A stretch of 44,254 nucleotides of DNA from Pseudomonadota bacterium (GCA_022571865.1 JACZXA010000009.1:1-44254); one strand, 5' to 3'; numbered from the stretch's first letter, positions 26,205-34,884 are shown. The notes: generated by a model not told the origin, from the sequence alone. Translations and numbers: made by a program.

Positions 26205-26865
26205 ATAGTTGTATGCCGTTTTCACCTGCAACGAAAACCACGTCAGCCGCTTGCGCGGCAAATACCCCGCTGCATACCACCCCGACAATGTTGTTGATCG
26301 CTGTTTCCAACGTGACTGGATCCGAGATTCTCAGCTCATGAACGTCGAGGATGATGTTCCCGTTGTCCGTGACGAACCCTTCTCTGAGTTCGGGTACGCC
26401 TCCCAAGCCTACCAGCGCTCGCGCAGCGAGACCGCGCGCCATGGGAACGACCTCAACAGGCAATGGAAAGGCGCCGAGTACGTTCACCATTTTTGACCTA
26501 TCAACGATACACACGAACTCATCCGCTGAGGCGGCGATGATTTTTTCCCGGGTCAAAGCGCCCCCGCCCCCTTTTATCAGCTGCTTGGCAGGGTTTACTT
26601 CGTCTGCACCATCCACATAGACGCTTACTTCACCCGCTGCATTGAGGTCCACAACGACAATGCCGTGTCCCATAAGACGCTCTGCCGTCGCCTCGCTACT
26701 TGCGACGGCGGCGTCGAACTTGTGTTTGATCCGGGCAAGGGCATCAACGAAATAGTTGGTGGTGGAACCGGTGCCGACGCCAACGATGCTCTTGGTGGTT
26801 AGCCTGGGTTCAATATAGGCGAGAGCCGCCGCGGCGGCACTGCGTTTTCGTTCGTCTTGAGCCAT
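26197..26865 (-). CDS. rpiA: Ribose-5-phosphate isomerase A
   Basis: The 222-residue enzyme interconverts ribose-5-phosphate and ribulose-5-phosphate in the pentose phosphate pathway. Signatures: [18 protein letters not shown] (about 28-45), [25 protein letters not shown] with the catalytic Asp and Lys, and a C-terminal hydrophobic beta strand. The frame stays open for another 229 codons upstream, but those residues are antisense to ilvA; the ATG at 26863-26865 gives the family length (E. coli 219) with AAAGG upstream. The last codons (QLLQ-stop) lie in the repeat cluster, whose copy duplicates this stretch. It is divergent from ilvA with 72 bp between starts. Confidence 0.96.
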   Translation of the reverse strand: MAQDERKRSAAAAALAYIEPRLTTKSIVGVGTGSTTNYFVDALARIKHKFDAAVASSEATAERLMGHGIVVVDLNAAGEVSVYVDGADEVNPAKQLIKGGGGALTREKIIAASADEFVCIVDRSKMVNVLGAFPLPVEVVPMARGLAARALVGLGGVPELREGFVTDNGNIILDVHELRISDPVTLETAINNIVGVVCSGVFAAQAADVVFVAGENGIQLLQ

Positions 26866-26937
26866 ACTTTCGCGCCTTTCGGGGTTCGTCGATTGGGTAG
26901 AGGTTTGAATTTGATGAGGTGGGAGAGACCCTAACAA

Positions 26938-28455
26938 ATGCTTGAAAAGTACGTAAAGAAAATTCTTACGTCGCGCGTTTACGATGTGGCCGTTGAGACC
27001 CCATTGCAACCCGCCCGCATCTTGTCTCGGCGTTTGGAAAATCGTGTGTTGTTGAAGCGGGAGGATATGCAGCCGGTCTTTTCGTTCAAGATCCGCGGGT
27101 CGTACAACAAAATGGTGCAGCTCACACAGGACGATCGCGCCAAAGGTGTTATCGCGGCTTCGGCAGGCAACCATGCGCAAGGCGTTGCGCTGGCAGCCCG
27201 AGAACTGGGAATTCGTGCACACATCGTCATGGGTAGAAATACGCCCAGCATCAAGATCGACGCGGTGCGCAACCTGGGCGCCAGAGTGATCATGCACGGC
27301 GATACCTACGATGAAGCAGCCGCCCACGCAGCAATGCTCACTGAAAAGCACGGGTATGTGTTCATACACCCGTTCGATGACATCGACGTGATAGCAGGCC
27401 AGGGCACTGTGGGCATGGAAATCATCAACCAGCATCCCGGGAATCCGGATGTGATTTTCGTGCCGGTCGGGGGCGGTGGTCTCATTGCCGGAATCTCCGC
27501 CTATGTCAAATACCTGAAACCGGCAACCCGCATTGTCGGGGTTGAAGCGCAAGGGTCTGCCTGCCTTGCAGCGGCTATGGCGGCAAACCGCCGAGTCAAG
27601 CTGCCTTACGATAGTCTGGATCTTTTTGCCGATGGCGTTTCTGTAGCGCAGGTTGGCAAGGAACCGTTCAAGATTGCCAGACGTTATGTCGATGAGGTCA
27701 TCACAGTGAGTACAGATGAGATTTGTGCCGCTATCAAAGATCTATATGAAGATACCCGTTCGGTGGCCGAACCTTCAGGCGCGTTGGCAGTCGCCGGGAT
27801 GAAAACCTACGTGGAGCGAACTGGTATCACTGGTGAGAGTCTGGTGGCGGTAGTCAGCGGTGCGAACGTCAACTTTGATCGGTTACGACATATCTCCGAA
27901 CGCGCGGAAGTCGGGGAACAACGCGAAGTCGTTCTCGGGGTAACGATTCCGGAAGAGAAAGGCAGCTTCAGAAATTTTTGCCGCGTGCTCGGCAAACACC
28001 CGGTAACCGAATTCAACTACCGATGTACTGATGGTGCCGACGCTCACGTGTTTGTTGGCTTGCAGGTTACGGCTGCCGACGATCGCGCACAGGTGCTGGC
28101 GGACCTCAACAAGGGTGGTTACACGGTTCAGGATATGACGGACAACGAGCTTGCGAAGTTGCACGTCAGGCATATGGTGGGAGGCCGAACTTTGGGCAAC
28201 AAAGGTGAACTCTTGTATCGTTTCGAATTTCCGGAGCGCCCCGGTGCTTTGTTGAAGTTCTTGTCCGGCGTCGGAACCAAATGGAACATTACGATGTTTC
28301 ATTATCGCAATCACGGAGCCGCGTGGGGCCGTGTGCTCGTTGGGTTTGAAGCCGAAACCAATGAGAAGCGCAGGCTGGGGGAATACTTGCAGCGTGTTGG
28401 TTTTCGTTACTGGGAAGAAACGGACAACCCGGCTTACCGGTTGTTTTTGCGGTAG
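26938..28455 (+). CDS. ilvA: Threonine deaminase (ammonia-lyase), biosynthetic
   Basis: The 505-residue PLP enzyme converts threonine to 2-oxobutanoate, the committed step to isoleucine. The catalytic domain has the PLP lysine K51 in [26 protein letters not shown], the phosphate-binding glycine loop [12 protein letters not shown] and [10 protein letters not shown]. Two C-terminal ACT-like regulatory domains (about 330-410 and 420-505; [12 protein letters not shown] is visible in the second) are complete, so feedback regulation by isoleucine and valine is expected. Length is close to E. coli IlvA (514). It converges with def with only 9 bp between the stops. Confidence 0.97.
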   Translation: MLEKYVKKILTSRVYDVAVETPLQPARILSRRLENRVLLKREDMQPVFSFKIRGSYNKMVQLTQDDRAKGVIAASAGNHAQGVALAARELGIRAHIVMGRNTPSIKIDAVRNLGARVIMHGDTYDEAAAHAAMLTEKHGYVFIHPFDDIDVIAGQGTVGMEIINQHPGNPDVIFVPVGGGGLIAGISAYVKYLKPATRIVGVEAQGSACLAAAMAANRRVKLPYDSLDLFADGVSVAQVGKEPFKIARRYVDEVITVSTDEICAAIKDLYEDTRSVAEPSGALAVAGMKTYVERTGITGESLVAVVSGANVNFDRLRHISERAEVGEQREVVLGVTIPEEKGSFRNFCRVLGKHPVTEFNYRCTDGADAHVFVGLQVTAADDRAQVLADLNKGGYTVQDMTDNELAKLHVRHMVGGRTLGNKGELLYRFEFPERPGALLKFLSGVGTKWNITMFHYRNHGAAWGRVLVGFEAETNEKRRLGEYLQRVGFRYWEETDNPAYRLFLR

Positions 28456-28464
28456 CGGGCGACC

Positions 28465-29010
28465 TTAATCCTCTTCCTCGGGTAAAACGTAGCGTTCGTA
28501 TTCCGTTTCGAAGACGAGCTTGGTCGAATCGGTAATGTGGTCGATGTAGAGCTTGCCGTCGAGGTGGTCGAATTCGTGTTGAAATACCGTTGCCAGGAAT
28601 CCTTCGAGTTCGTGGTTTTGTTCCTCGCCTCTGAGGTTTCTTGAAGTCACTTTGATATGTTGGGGTCTTTCGACGAAACCACGAAGCCCTGGAACGGACA
28701 AACACCCTTCCCAGTATCCGCAGGTCGCCGAGTTCAATATTTCAATGGTGGGATTGACGAACACCGTCAGCGGCAATGAGTCGACATCCCCATAGCGGGT
28801 TTGACTGCCGGATATCTCGATTATTGCCAGGCGAACAGGTTCGTTCACCTGGGGGGCGGCGAGTCCGATGCCACCGTAGTCGTGAAGCGTGTCGATCATA
28901 TCGGCGACGAGGCGGTGGATCTCGTCACTCCCGATCTCTTCGACTTGTAATTCCCGAGCGACACGGCGTAAAGCCGGGTGGCCCATGCGAATGATTTTGC
29001 GAACTGCCAT
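28465..29010 (-). CDS. def: Peptide deformylase
   Basis: The 181-residue metalloenzyme removes the formyl group from the N-terminal Met of new proteins. The three family motifs are clear: GIGLAAPQV (about 47-55), the metal Cys in WEGCLSVPGLRG (about 99-110) and HEFDH in VFQHEFDHLDGKLY. It is not beside fmt, the usual partner of the main def, so another def copy may exist elsewhere. The acidic C-terminal tail (LPEEED) is unremarkable. The start is at 29010; 16 bp separate it from ygfA upstream on the same strand. Confidence 0.96.
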   Translation of the reverse strand: MAVRKIIRMGHPALRRVARELQVEEIGSDEIHRLVADMIDTLHDYGGIGLAAPQVNEPVRLAIIEISGSQTRYGDVDSLPLTVFVNPTIEILNSATCGYWEGCLSVPGLRGFVERPQHIKVTSRNLRGEEQNHELEGFLATVFQHEFDHLDGKLYIDHITDSTKLVFETEYERYVLPEEED

Positions 29011-29026
29011 GCGGTCAAAATAGTCG

Positions 29027-29614
29027 TTAGCCGAAGGTTTGCCAACCGGCTTCGGTGATCACCCCGTCCAGTCGTATGTCCCAGGCATCAAAGGGTAAAG
29101 GGGTCGGGGATCGTTGGGCTTCGTGCGCGATACCGATAATTCGTGGTCTCAGTGCCCGACAGATAGATCCGAGGTAACGATCGTAATATCCACCCCCCAT
29201 GCCCAAACGCACGCCCGCGTCATCGAACGCCACCAGCGGGGCAAGAACAAGGTCTTGGCTGATGCGCGTCACATGGGGGGCGTCGAGGGAAGGTTCGGGG
29301 ATGTGGAAGCGATTGTTGAGCAGAGACCCATCGGGATCGTATCCGTAGAATTCCATGGATCCACGCTTTCCTATCACGGGTAGTGCGATCTGTTTGCCCA
29401 TGGTGAACAGACGTTGGAGTAAGAGTCTGAGATCCACTTCGCCGTCTTGCCCATCGGGGCGGCTGAGGTATGCGCCGATTCTTCTCGCTCGTAACGCGAG
29501 ACCGGCTGCAAAAAAATGTCGGGTAATGGAGTCAGCGTTAGCGTAGCGATCCGCAAAGGAAAGCGCGCGCCGTCGTTTTCTAAAACTACGCCTGAGATCG
29601 CTGCGCTCAGTCAT
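29027..29614 (-). CDS. ygfA: 5-formyltetrahydrofolate cyclo-ligase
   Basis: The 195-residue 5-FCL/MTHFS family enzyme converts 5-formyl-THF to 5,10-methenyl-THF with ATP. Motifs: LRRSFRKRRRALSF at the N-terminus (ATP/nucleotide-interacting basic segment), IGAYLSRPDGQDGEVDLRLLL, QDLVLAPLVAFDDAGVRLGMGGGYYDRYL (about 125-153; the G-x-G-GGYYDR part is the signature), and C-terminal WDIRLDGVITE. The frame is open further upstream into the 6S RNA gene, but conservation begins at MTERSDLRRSF, so the ATG at 29612-29614 was chosen. It is just downstream of 6S RNA, as in E. coli and Pseudomonas, where the two are co-transcribed. Confidence 0.95.
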   Translation of the reverse strand: MTERSDLRRSFRKRRRALSFADRYANADSITRHFFAAGLALRARRIGAYLSRPDGQDGEVDLRLLLQRLFTMGKQIALPVIGKRGSMEFYGYDPDGSLLNNRFHIPEPSLDAPHVTRISQDLVLAPLVAFDDAGVRLGMGGGYYDRYLGSICRALRPRIIGIAHEAQRSPTPLPFDAWDIRLDGVITEAGWQTFG

Positions 29615-29663
29615 GGTAGAGGGTATTTTGCCCTCTTCTTTTGACAGAAAACGAAAAAATGAA

Positions 29664-29869
29664 AGTCTCCCGAAATGCCGCTGCATGGTTTGCCCTGAAC
29701 CGTTATGGCTCAAGGCGGAGACCCGGGCGACGCCTAAGGCTTCCCGAGCGCCGGGTACCCGAGGGTGCCATGACGCGTTGGGCTCGCACACCGTCGTCGG
29801 CTACGAAGTCCCCTATGTTTTCTCTAACGGCTCAAGGACGACACCAGCTGGCATACATTCCAGGAGACG
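29664..29869 (-). ncRNA. ssrS: 6S RNA
   Basis: The minus-strand transcript upstream of ygfA matches 6S RNA in place, size (~205 nt) and sequence. The ends pair as a closing stem: GTCTCC-GGAATG near the 5' end with the 3' arm CATTTCGGGAGAC. Conserved pieces include GGAAGCCTTA, CTTGAGCC, GGTTCAGGGC near the 3' side and GCAGCGGCAT just before the closing stem, all recalling E. coli ssrS. 6S RNA mimics an open promoter and sequesters sigma70 RNA polymerase in stationary phase. The exact ends are estimated from the stem and the -10 box. Confidence 0.9.
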
Positions 29870-29875
29870 TTACGG

Positions 29876-29881
29876 AGTATA
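29876..29881 (-). promoter_or_regulatory. Probable -10 element of the 6S RNA promoter
   Basis: TATACT on the minus strand lies about 7 nt before the estimated 6S RNA 5' end. No TTGACA-like hexamer lies 16-18 nt upstream; TTGTCA occurs but 26 nt away. The -10 call is fair; the -35 is unassigned. Confidence 0.5.
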
Positions 29882-29934
29882 TCCAAAAAAAGTTGCAGCG
29901 CCCGTCTTGACAACGAGCATTTGTGAAGCGGTTA

Positions 29935-30246
29935 CTATTTTGGAGATTTTTGCGTTGCTAATGCTTGACTTACCCGCTGGGTCAATTCGTTGAGGCTGTC
30001 GCCGAGTAGATCCTGAGTGACTTCCAACGACTCACGGTTGTTCAGGAATTCGTTGGCGATATTCAAAGCAGCTATTACCGCAATGCGGTCTGACCCGATC
30101 ACTTTGCCGGATTCGCGAATTTCGGCCATCTGCTCGTCCAGGTACCGGGCGGAGGCGGTCAGCGCGTCCACTTCATCAACGGGACAACTAACCTGATAAT
30201 TTTTATCGAGAATCTTTACGCTGATCGTGGTCACATCACCCGCCAT
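29935..30246 (-). CDS. zapA: Cell division protein ZapA
   Basis: The 103-residue ZapA family protein binds FtsZ and promotes bundling of Z-ring filaments at midcell. The N-terminal part (ISVKILDKNYQVSCP) forms the beta-hairpin globular domain; ALTASARYLDEQMAEIRESG and DRIAVIAALNIANEFL follow, and the C-terminal half is a coiled-coil helix. It is upstream of 6S RNA-ygfA and downstream of a ZapB-like gene, the usual gammaproteobacterial order. Length is normal (109 in E. coli). Confidence 0.95.
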   Translation of the reverse strand: MAGDVTTISVKILDKNYQVSCPVDEVDALTASARYLDEQMAEIRESGKVIGSDRIAVIAALNIANEFLNNRESLEVTQDLLGDSLNELTQRVSQALATQKSPK

Positions 30247-30252
30247 CTTGGG

Positions 30253-30480
30253 CTAATCCTGTTCCAATGCCTTCAAGCGAACGATCATGGACTCCACGCG
30301 GCTCTTGGCGAGTTCGTTTTTCTCGATGAGTTTTGCTCTCTGGGTCGTCCAGTTCTGTTGCTGTGTTCTGAGCGCACGGTTTTCTTTGGAAAGAACCGTG
30401 CAGAGCTCGATCAGTTCTTCCACTTTCTGCTGATGTGCCGTCCATTCCAGTGTTGTCATGGTTAGCTCCCCCGAACTCAT
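30253..30480 (-). CDS. ZapB-like small coiled-coil protein (TIGR02449 family)
   Basis: A small, almost wholly helical protein (75 residues from the ATG at 30480, or 68 from the ATG at 30457-30459). Heptad-like spacing of Leu/Val (VEELIELCTVLSKENRALR) and the WTTQRAKLIEKNELAKSRVESM segment match the TIGR02449 family found upstream of zapA in Pseudomonas-type genomes. A ZapB-like role in divisome bridging is inferred from fold and position. Both starts have a ribosome site (GAGG before 30480; GGGGGAG before 30459), so the start is unresolved. It is 6 bp ahead of zapA and divergent from the ygfB-family gene. Confidence 0.82.
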   Translation of the reverse strand: MSSGELTMTTLEWTAHQQKVEELIELCTVLSKENRALRTQQQNWTTQRAKLIEKNELAKSRVESMIVRLKALEQD

Positions 30481-30575
30481 TGTCTTACCTCATAGTCTGG
30501 CCTGAAAGCCATGGCATGTGAAGGGTCTGAGTTCTGGTAGGATACGGCCGTTTTTTACACAATTTCTCTCCGTCG

Positions 30576-31190
30576 ATGTCGGATTTGTACGCACTCGCAT
30601 TGAACGCAGCGCGCGAGCTGACGCCCGCCGAATTGCATGGTGCTGTCTGTGGGTTGACCGTTTGTAGCCCGGATGGATTTCCATTGGAGAGCCTTCTGGA
30701 ATTAGTGGGTGTGGACGCCGTAACGGATGAATTTTCCGTCGAGTCGTTTGTCTCTGGCAGCATCGAAGCGTTGATGGCCCTGGATATGAGCTTTGCACCT
30801 TTGTTACCCGACGATAGTGCGGAGATTGGCGATAGGATCGCAGGCCTTGCGGATTGGTGTGCGGCTTTCCTTGCTGGTTTGGCTGCGGGCCTCGTGCACA
30901 TCGAGGTGAATTCGCTCGAAGAACTACCCAAAGAAGCCAAGGAAATTATTGGTGACCTCCGCGCCATCACCGACGTCGACCAAGCGGCTTCGCAAGACGC
31001 CGCGCTCGACGCGGAAGAAGATCTCATGCAGTTACAGGAGTTCGTCAAGGTGGCCGTGTTGCTGATCATGAGTTTGTTGAACACGGACGCCGAAGATGGT
31101 GGCATAGATGCCGAAGATGTCGATGCCGAAGATGTCGCTGGCGCGGAAGATGATGGTGAGGACGCCCTAAACGCGGGTGGGGACGTCTGA
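30576..31190 (+). CDS. ygfB: UPF0149 (YgfB/YecA) family protein with repeat-expanded acidic tail
   Basis: A 204-residue UPF0149 protein, an all-helical family of poorly known function; a Pseudomonas homologue (YgfB) acts in control of ampDh3 and beta-lactam resistance. Family features: AARELTPAELHGAVCGLTV near the N-terminus, LPDDSAEIGDRIAGLADWCAAFLAGL (about 70-95, core LADWCAAFLAGL) and the SQDAALDAEEDLMQLQEFVKVAVLLI helix. After residue ~168 an extra acidic tail of AED/DVDAEDVAGAED repeats is added; relatives usually stop close to this point. The tail DNA is the same repeat family found in chpA. It precedes pepP by 1 bp, as in E. coli. Confidence 0.9.
   Translation: MSDLYALALNAARELTPAELHGAVCGLTVCSPDGFPLESLLELVGVDAVTDEFSVESFVSGSIEALMALDMSFAPLLPDDSAEIGDRIAGLADWCAAFLAGLAAGLVHIEVNSLEELPKEAKEIIGDLRAITDVDQAASQDAALDAEEDLMQLQEFVKVAVLLIMSLLNTDAEDGGIDAEDVDAEDVAGAEDDGEDALNAGGDV
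31086..31165 (+). repeat. ChpA-type coding repeat at the 3' end of ygfB
   Basis: In-frame units encode DAEDGGI, DAED, VDAED, VAGAED and DGEDA. Bases 31128-31152 are identical to 13001-13025 in chpA in the same frame, and GAGGACGCC recurs as in chpA blocks 3 and 4. These are unrelated host genes, so the repeat itself seems to have spread. Confidence 0.88.
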
Positions 31191-31191
31191 G

Positions 31192-32517
31192 TTGGCTCCC
31201 GAAGAGTACCATCGCCGCCGTCGGAAACTCATGAGCATGATGGCGTCCGGCACCGTCGCGCTATTACCCGCAGCACCCGCGCGGGTACGTAACCGCGATA
31301 CCGAATATCTTTATCGTCAGGACAGCGACTTTTTTTATCTCACCGGTTTCTCGGAACCGGACGCCCTCCTGGTGCTTGCGCCCGGAAGGGAACAAGGCGA
31401 AATCCTGTTGTTTTGTCGAGAACGTGATGAGCGGGCTGAACGTTACGAAGGCGAACGCGTGGGTCCTGATCGCGCGCCCCAGATGTTGAATGTCGATGAT
31501 GCTTTTCCGATCGACGACCTCGATGAATTCCTACCGGGCATATTGGAAGGCAGCGAACGGATATACATCACGCTAGGGGAATACCCGGAGTTCGACACCA
31601 GGCTCATTAACTGGGTGAGTACAATTCGCAGAAAAGAGGCAGGCGGAGCGATACCACCCGGCGAGTTCGTGTCGTTGAAACGTCTTCTTCACGAACAACG
31701 GCTCTACAAGTCCGCAGCGGAGGTTCGGCTGATGCGCGAAGCGGCCGAAATCACCTGCCAGGCGCACGTTCGTGCCATGATCAGTTGTCGTCCAGGGATG
31801 TCCGAGTCAGAGCTGGAAGCGGAGCTGGTGTACGTGTTCATGCGCAAAGGTGCCCGCACGCCCGCGTACCCCTGCATCGTAGGGGGTGGTGAGAACGCCT
31901 GCACTTTGCACTATGTGGAAAACTCCGCCACGCTCCGAAAGAACGATTTGGTGCTGATTGATGCGGGTTGCGAGTATCAACATTATGCGGCGGATGTAAC
32001 CAGAACTTTTCCGGTGAATGGCGTATTCAACAAAACCCAACAGGCACTCTACGAGGTGGTACTGGAAGCCAACAAACAAGGAATTGAACGGTGTACACCG
32101 GGGGCGCGATTTCGCGAACCTCATGAGGTGGCGTTGAAAATTCTGGTGGAGGGACTGGTGGCATTGAAGTTATTGGAAGGTGATGTGGAGGAGATCATCG
32201 CGCAGGAGACATACCGTCCATTCTGTCCACACACGAGTTCTCATTGGCTGGGCAGCGATGTGCACGACGTCGGCGATTATCGTGTTGATGGCACCTGGCG
32301 AGAACTGGAACCCGGTATGGTGTTGACCATGGAACCAGGAATCTATATTCCCAACATTGAGGCGATGGCGCACCTCGCACCTCGATGGCGTGGCATGGGG
32401 ATTCGCATTGAAGACGATGTGCTTGTCACCAGACAACGTCCTGAGGTGTTGAGTAGTACCGCGCCTAAGGAGATTCTTGACATCCAGCGAGTGATGGCCG
32501 ATGGCGATAGCGGCTGA
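31192..32517 (+). CDS. pepP: Xaa-Pro aminopeptidase P
   Basis: 441 residues, identical in length to E. coli PepP. This M24B metallopeptidase removes N-terminal residues before proline. N-terminal domain: EYLYRQDSDFFYLTGFSEPDALLVL. The catalytic pita-bread domain has IDAGCEYQHYAADVTRTFPV (metal Asp ligands), FCPHTSSHWLGSDVHDVG (metal/active His), VLTMEPGIYIP (metal Glu) and GIRIEDDVLVT (metal Glu). The start was set at TTG 31192, preceded by GGGGAC with nine-base spacing; a GTG at 31177 inside the ygfB gene is the alternative. It overlaps the following hydroxylase gene by 17 bp. Confidence 0.95.
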   Translation: MAPEEYHRRRRKLMSMMASGTVALLPAAPARVRNRDTEYLYRQDSDFFYLTGFSEPDALLVLAPGREQGEILLFCRERDERAERYEGERVGPDRAPQMLNVDDAFPIDDLDEFLPGILEGSERIYITLGEYPEFDTRLINWVSTIRRKEAGGAIPPGEFVSLKRLLHEQRLYKSAAEVRLMREAAEITCQAHVRAMISCRPGMSESELEAELVYVFMRKGARTPAYPCIVGGGENACTLHYVENSATLRKNDLVLIDAGCEYQHYAADVTRTFPVNGVFNKTQQALYEVVLEANKQGIERCTPGARFREPHEVALKILVEGLVALKLLEGDVEEIIAQETYRPFCPHTSSHWLGSDVHDVGDYRVDGTWRELEPGMVLTMEPGIYIPNIEAMAHLAPRWRGMGIRIEDDVLVTRQRPEVLSSTAPKEILDIQRVMADGDSG

Positions 32518-33691
32518 TGTCGTTGTTGTAGGAGCAGGCCTCGTGGGTGCTGCCGCAGCACTGGGGCTTGCCCAGCAAGGCTACTCGGTCGTTGTGTTCG
32601 AACGGCACAAACCCGAGATTCGACGCGGCAAACTCGGCATGGACATTCGCAACGTTGCACTCTCACCGGCATCCCAATCCCTCCTGGAGCGATTAGACGT
32701 CTGGCGCTCCATCAACGGCGCCGCACCCTATCGGCGGATGTGTGTGTGGGAAGAGCGTGGCACTAAAGGCATGGATTTTCGCGCAGCGTCCGTGGGTCGC
32801 GAGGAGCTTGGCTGGATTCTCGAGCAGAGCCCTCTCGCTGCTTTGTTTTGGCAGCGCCTCGAAGCGGAATCCAACGTCGAGTTGTTGCTGGGTGCTCCGT
32901 TGATCGGAATTCGAACAGATGACAACGTCGTTAAACTTGTTACCAGAGACAATGAAGTCGAAACCAGATTATTGCTTGGGGCGGATGGTGCGCGTTCCAC
33001 CGTTCGAGAATTACTCGGGGTTCGTGCTGAGATGGTGGATACGGGGCACCATGCGCTGGCATCGGTCGTGCGAACCGAGTTGCCTCACGAGGACGTCGCG
33101 TATCAACGATTTCTGTTGTCCGGCCCTCTAGCTTTGTTGCCCGGTGTCGAGGCGAATCTGTCATCGATGGTCTGGTCACAGCCGCCAGAGAACGCGCTCC
33201 GTAGACAGTCGCTGCCTGATCCGCAATTTTGCGAGGAACTCGCCCAGAGTCTGGATTTTCGCCTCGGAGCGGTACAGGCGGTGGATGAGCGAAGTGTTTT
33301 TCCACTACAGCAGATGTTGGTACGGTCTTTCAACCCGCATTCCCGTGTGCTCCTGATCGGCGAGGCGGCACGGATCCTCCACCCTCTCGCGGGGTTGGGC
33401 GTCAACCTCGGTTTTGAGGATGTCAGGGACGTGCTTCAACGGCTGGATGGCTCGCCGTCCGACGATCCAGGGGCTGACGGCCTGTGGCGGCGTTTCGCAC
33501 GTAGACGGCGGGCGCGTTCGCAATTGCTGATCGGACTCATGACGGCGTTTCGCAGGGTATACGCTGCGTCTGATCCGGGGCTTTCCTGGGCCCGCAACCG
33601 AGGAGTAGGATGGCTCGACAACGCGACCACCATCAAAACACAGCTGATCAAAGAAGCGCTGGGTCTGGGTTCCGTGGCAGAACTGTTATGA
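32501..33691 (+). CDS. UbiH/UbiI-type ubiquinone hydroxylase
   Basis: A 396-residue FAD monooxygenase of the UbiH/UbiF/VisC family, which hydroxylates the aromatic ring in ubiquinone synthesis. FAD motifs: DVVVVGAGLVGAAAALGLAQ (GxGxxG, residues 6-25), R-box-like DIRNVALSPASQSLLERL and LLGADGARSTVRELLG (DG motif). The third motif, normally GDAAHxxHPLAGQGVN, reads GEAARILHPLAGLGVNL, with three substitutions at usually invariant sites. Only one such gene follows pepP here, where E. coli has ubiH and ubiI (visC) in tandem; I cannot tell which position it hydroxylates. It overlaps pepP and lies 28 bp before gcvT. Confidence 0.88.
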   Translation: MAIAADVVVVGAGLVGAAAALGLAQQGYSVVVFERHKPEIRRGKLGMDIRNVALSPASQSLLERLDVWRSINGAAPYRRMCVWEERGTKGMDFRAASVGREELGWILEQSPLAALFWQRLEAESNVELLLGAPLIGIRTDDNVVKLVTRDNEVETRLLLGADGARSTVRELLGVRAEMVDTGHHALASVVRTELPHEDVAYQRFLLSGPLALLPGVEANLSSMVWSQPPENALRRQSLPDPQFCEELAQSLDFRLGAVQAVDERSVFPLQQMLVRSFNPHSRVLLIGEAARILHPLAGLGVNLGFEDVRDVLQRLDGSPSDDPGADGLWRRFARRRRARSQLLIGLMTAFRRVYAASDPGLSWARNRGVGWLDNATTIKTQLIKEALGLGSVAELL

Positions 33692-33719
33692 CGCCAGGGA
33701 ACGTGCGGTTGAGTGATTC

Positions 33720-34787
33720 ATGAGTAGGCAAACGCCGCTGCATGCTGCACATGTGCAAGCGGGTGCCAGGATGGTCGACTTCGCCGGTTGGCAAATGCCG
33801 CTGAACTATGGATCGCAGATCAGCGAACATCATGTGGTACGCCGGAGTGCGGGAATGTTCGATGTATCCCACATGACGGTCATTGATCTTTCCGGCACGG
33901 GGAGTTGCGAGTTTCTCCGTCATGTGGTTGCCAACGATGTAGCCAAACTCGATCGCGAAGGCGAAGCGCTCTATGGCACGCTTCTGAACGATGAGGGTGG
34001 TGTGATTGACGACCTGATCGTGTATCGCAGGTCAGAGGGATATCGGGTCGTAGCGAACGCATCGACCAGGGAACAGGTCTTGGATTGGTTCGAGAATTGC
34101 GCACCTGCAGACGTGGTTGTCGAAGAAAGGGATCTCGCAATGATTGCGGTACAGGGTCCCGAAGCAATGGCAAGTTTTCAGGCGGCGACGCACATCGATT
34201 CGATCGGTGCGTTGTTGCCGTTTGGCTTTCTCGAGCAAGACAATTGGATGATCGCGCGTACCGGCTACACGGGCGAAGATGGCGTGGAAGTAATTCTACC
34301 GACACTCGAGGTTCTGTCGTTGTGGAAACGTCTGCTGGACGTCGGCGTGCAACCGATTGGACTTGCCGCTCGCGATACGCTTCGTTTGGAGGCGGGTCTC
34401 AATCTGTACGGTCAGGACATGGACACATCCACGAGTCCTCTCGTGTCAAACCTCGCCTGGACGATCACCTGGAAGCCCGATAGCCGTGAATTTATCGGTC
34501 GTCGAGCGCTCGCCGCTCTGCGAACCGCGGGAATTGAGCAGAAACTCACGGGTCTCATCATGGCAGCCAGGGGGGTGTTGCGCCGCGGCCAGCGGGTGTT
34601 GACCCGCTTCGGTGATGGAAGCATTACCAGTGGTATATTTTCCCCAACGTTGGGTTACAGTATCGCTCTGGCCCGCCTCCCGAGCAGTGCAACGGGCGAC
34701 TGCCAGGTCGAAATTCGAGGGAAATTGTTGCCTGTACGCATAGTCAAACCGCCTTTTGTGCGTCGCGGGCAACCAGTCTTCGAATGA
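33720..34787 (+). CDS. gcvT: Glycine cleavage T-protein (aminomethyltransferase)
   Basis: The 355-residue T-protein transfers the methylene group from the lipoyl arm of GcvH to THF and releases ammonia. Motifs: MVDFAGWQMPLNYG, GMFDVSHMTVIDLSG (catalytic-domain signature), GGVIDDLIVYR with the catalytic Asp, ARTGYTGEDGVEVILP, and the C-terminal LRRGQRVL/GSITSGIFSPTLG. Length matches E. coli GcvT (364). No glycine riboswitch precedes it: only 28 bp separate it from the hydroxylase gene, so it appears to be read from the upstream pepP transcript or a promoter inside that gene. Confidence 0.97.
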   Translation: MSRQTPLHAAHVQAGARMVDFAGWQMPLNYGSQISEHHVVRRSAGMFDVSHMTVIDLSGTGSCEFLRHVVANDVAKLDREGEALYGTLLNDEGGVIDDLIVYRRSEGYRVVANASTREQVLDWFENCAPADVVVEERDLAMIAVQGPEAMASFQAATHIDSIGALLPFGFLEQDNWMIARTGYTGEDGVEVILPTLEVLSLWKRLLDVGVQPIGLAARDTLRLEAGLNLYGQDMDTSTSPLVSNLAWTITWKPDSREFIGRRALAALRTAGIEQKLTGLIMAARGVLRRGQRVLTRFGDGSITSGIFSPTLGYSIALARLPSSATGDCQVEIRGKLLPVRIVKPPFVRRGQPVFE

Positions 34788-34884
34788 CGGGTGTCCGCAG
34801 TGAACGGCTCGCGGACGATTGATTGGTAGAGCGTTTTTGTTTCCGCTTTTTAGAAGTGGAGTCGAGCTCAAATGGGAGTGCTTG

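Noticed and set aside
26866-27552. N-terminal extension of rpiA to 451 residues
   Set aside because: The extra residues are antisense to ilvA and unlike RpiA; an ATG with a ribosome site at 26865 gives the normal family length.
33692-33719. Glycine riboswitch before gcvT
   Set aside because: Only 28 bp lie between the hydroxylase gene and gcvT, too short for the aptamer, and no matching sequence was seen in the gene end.
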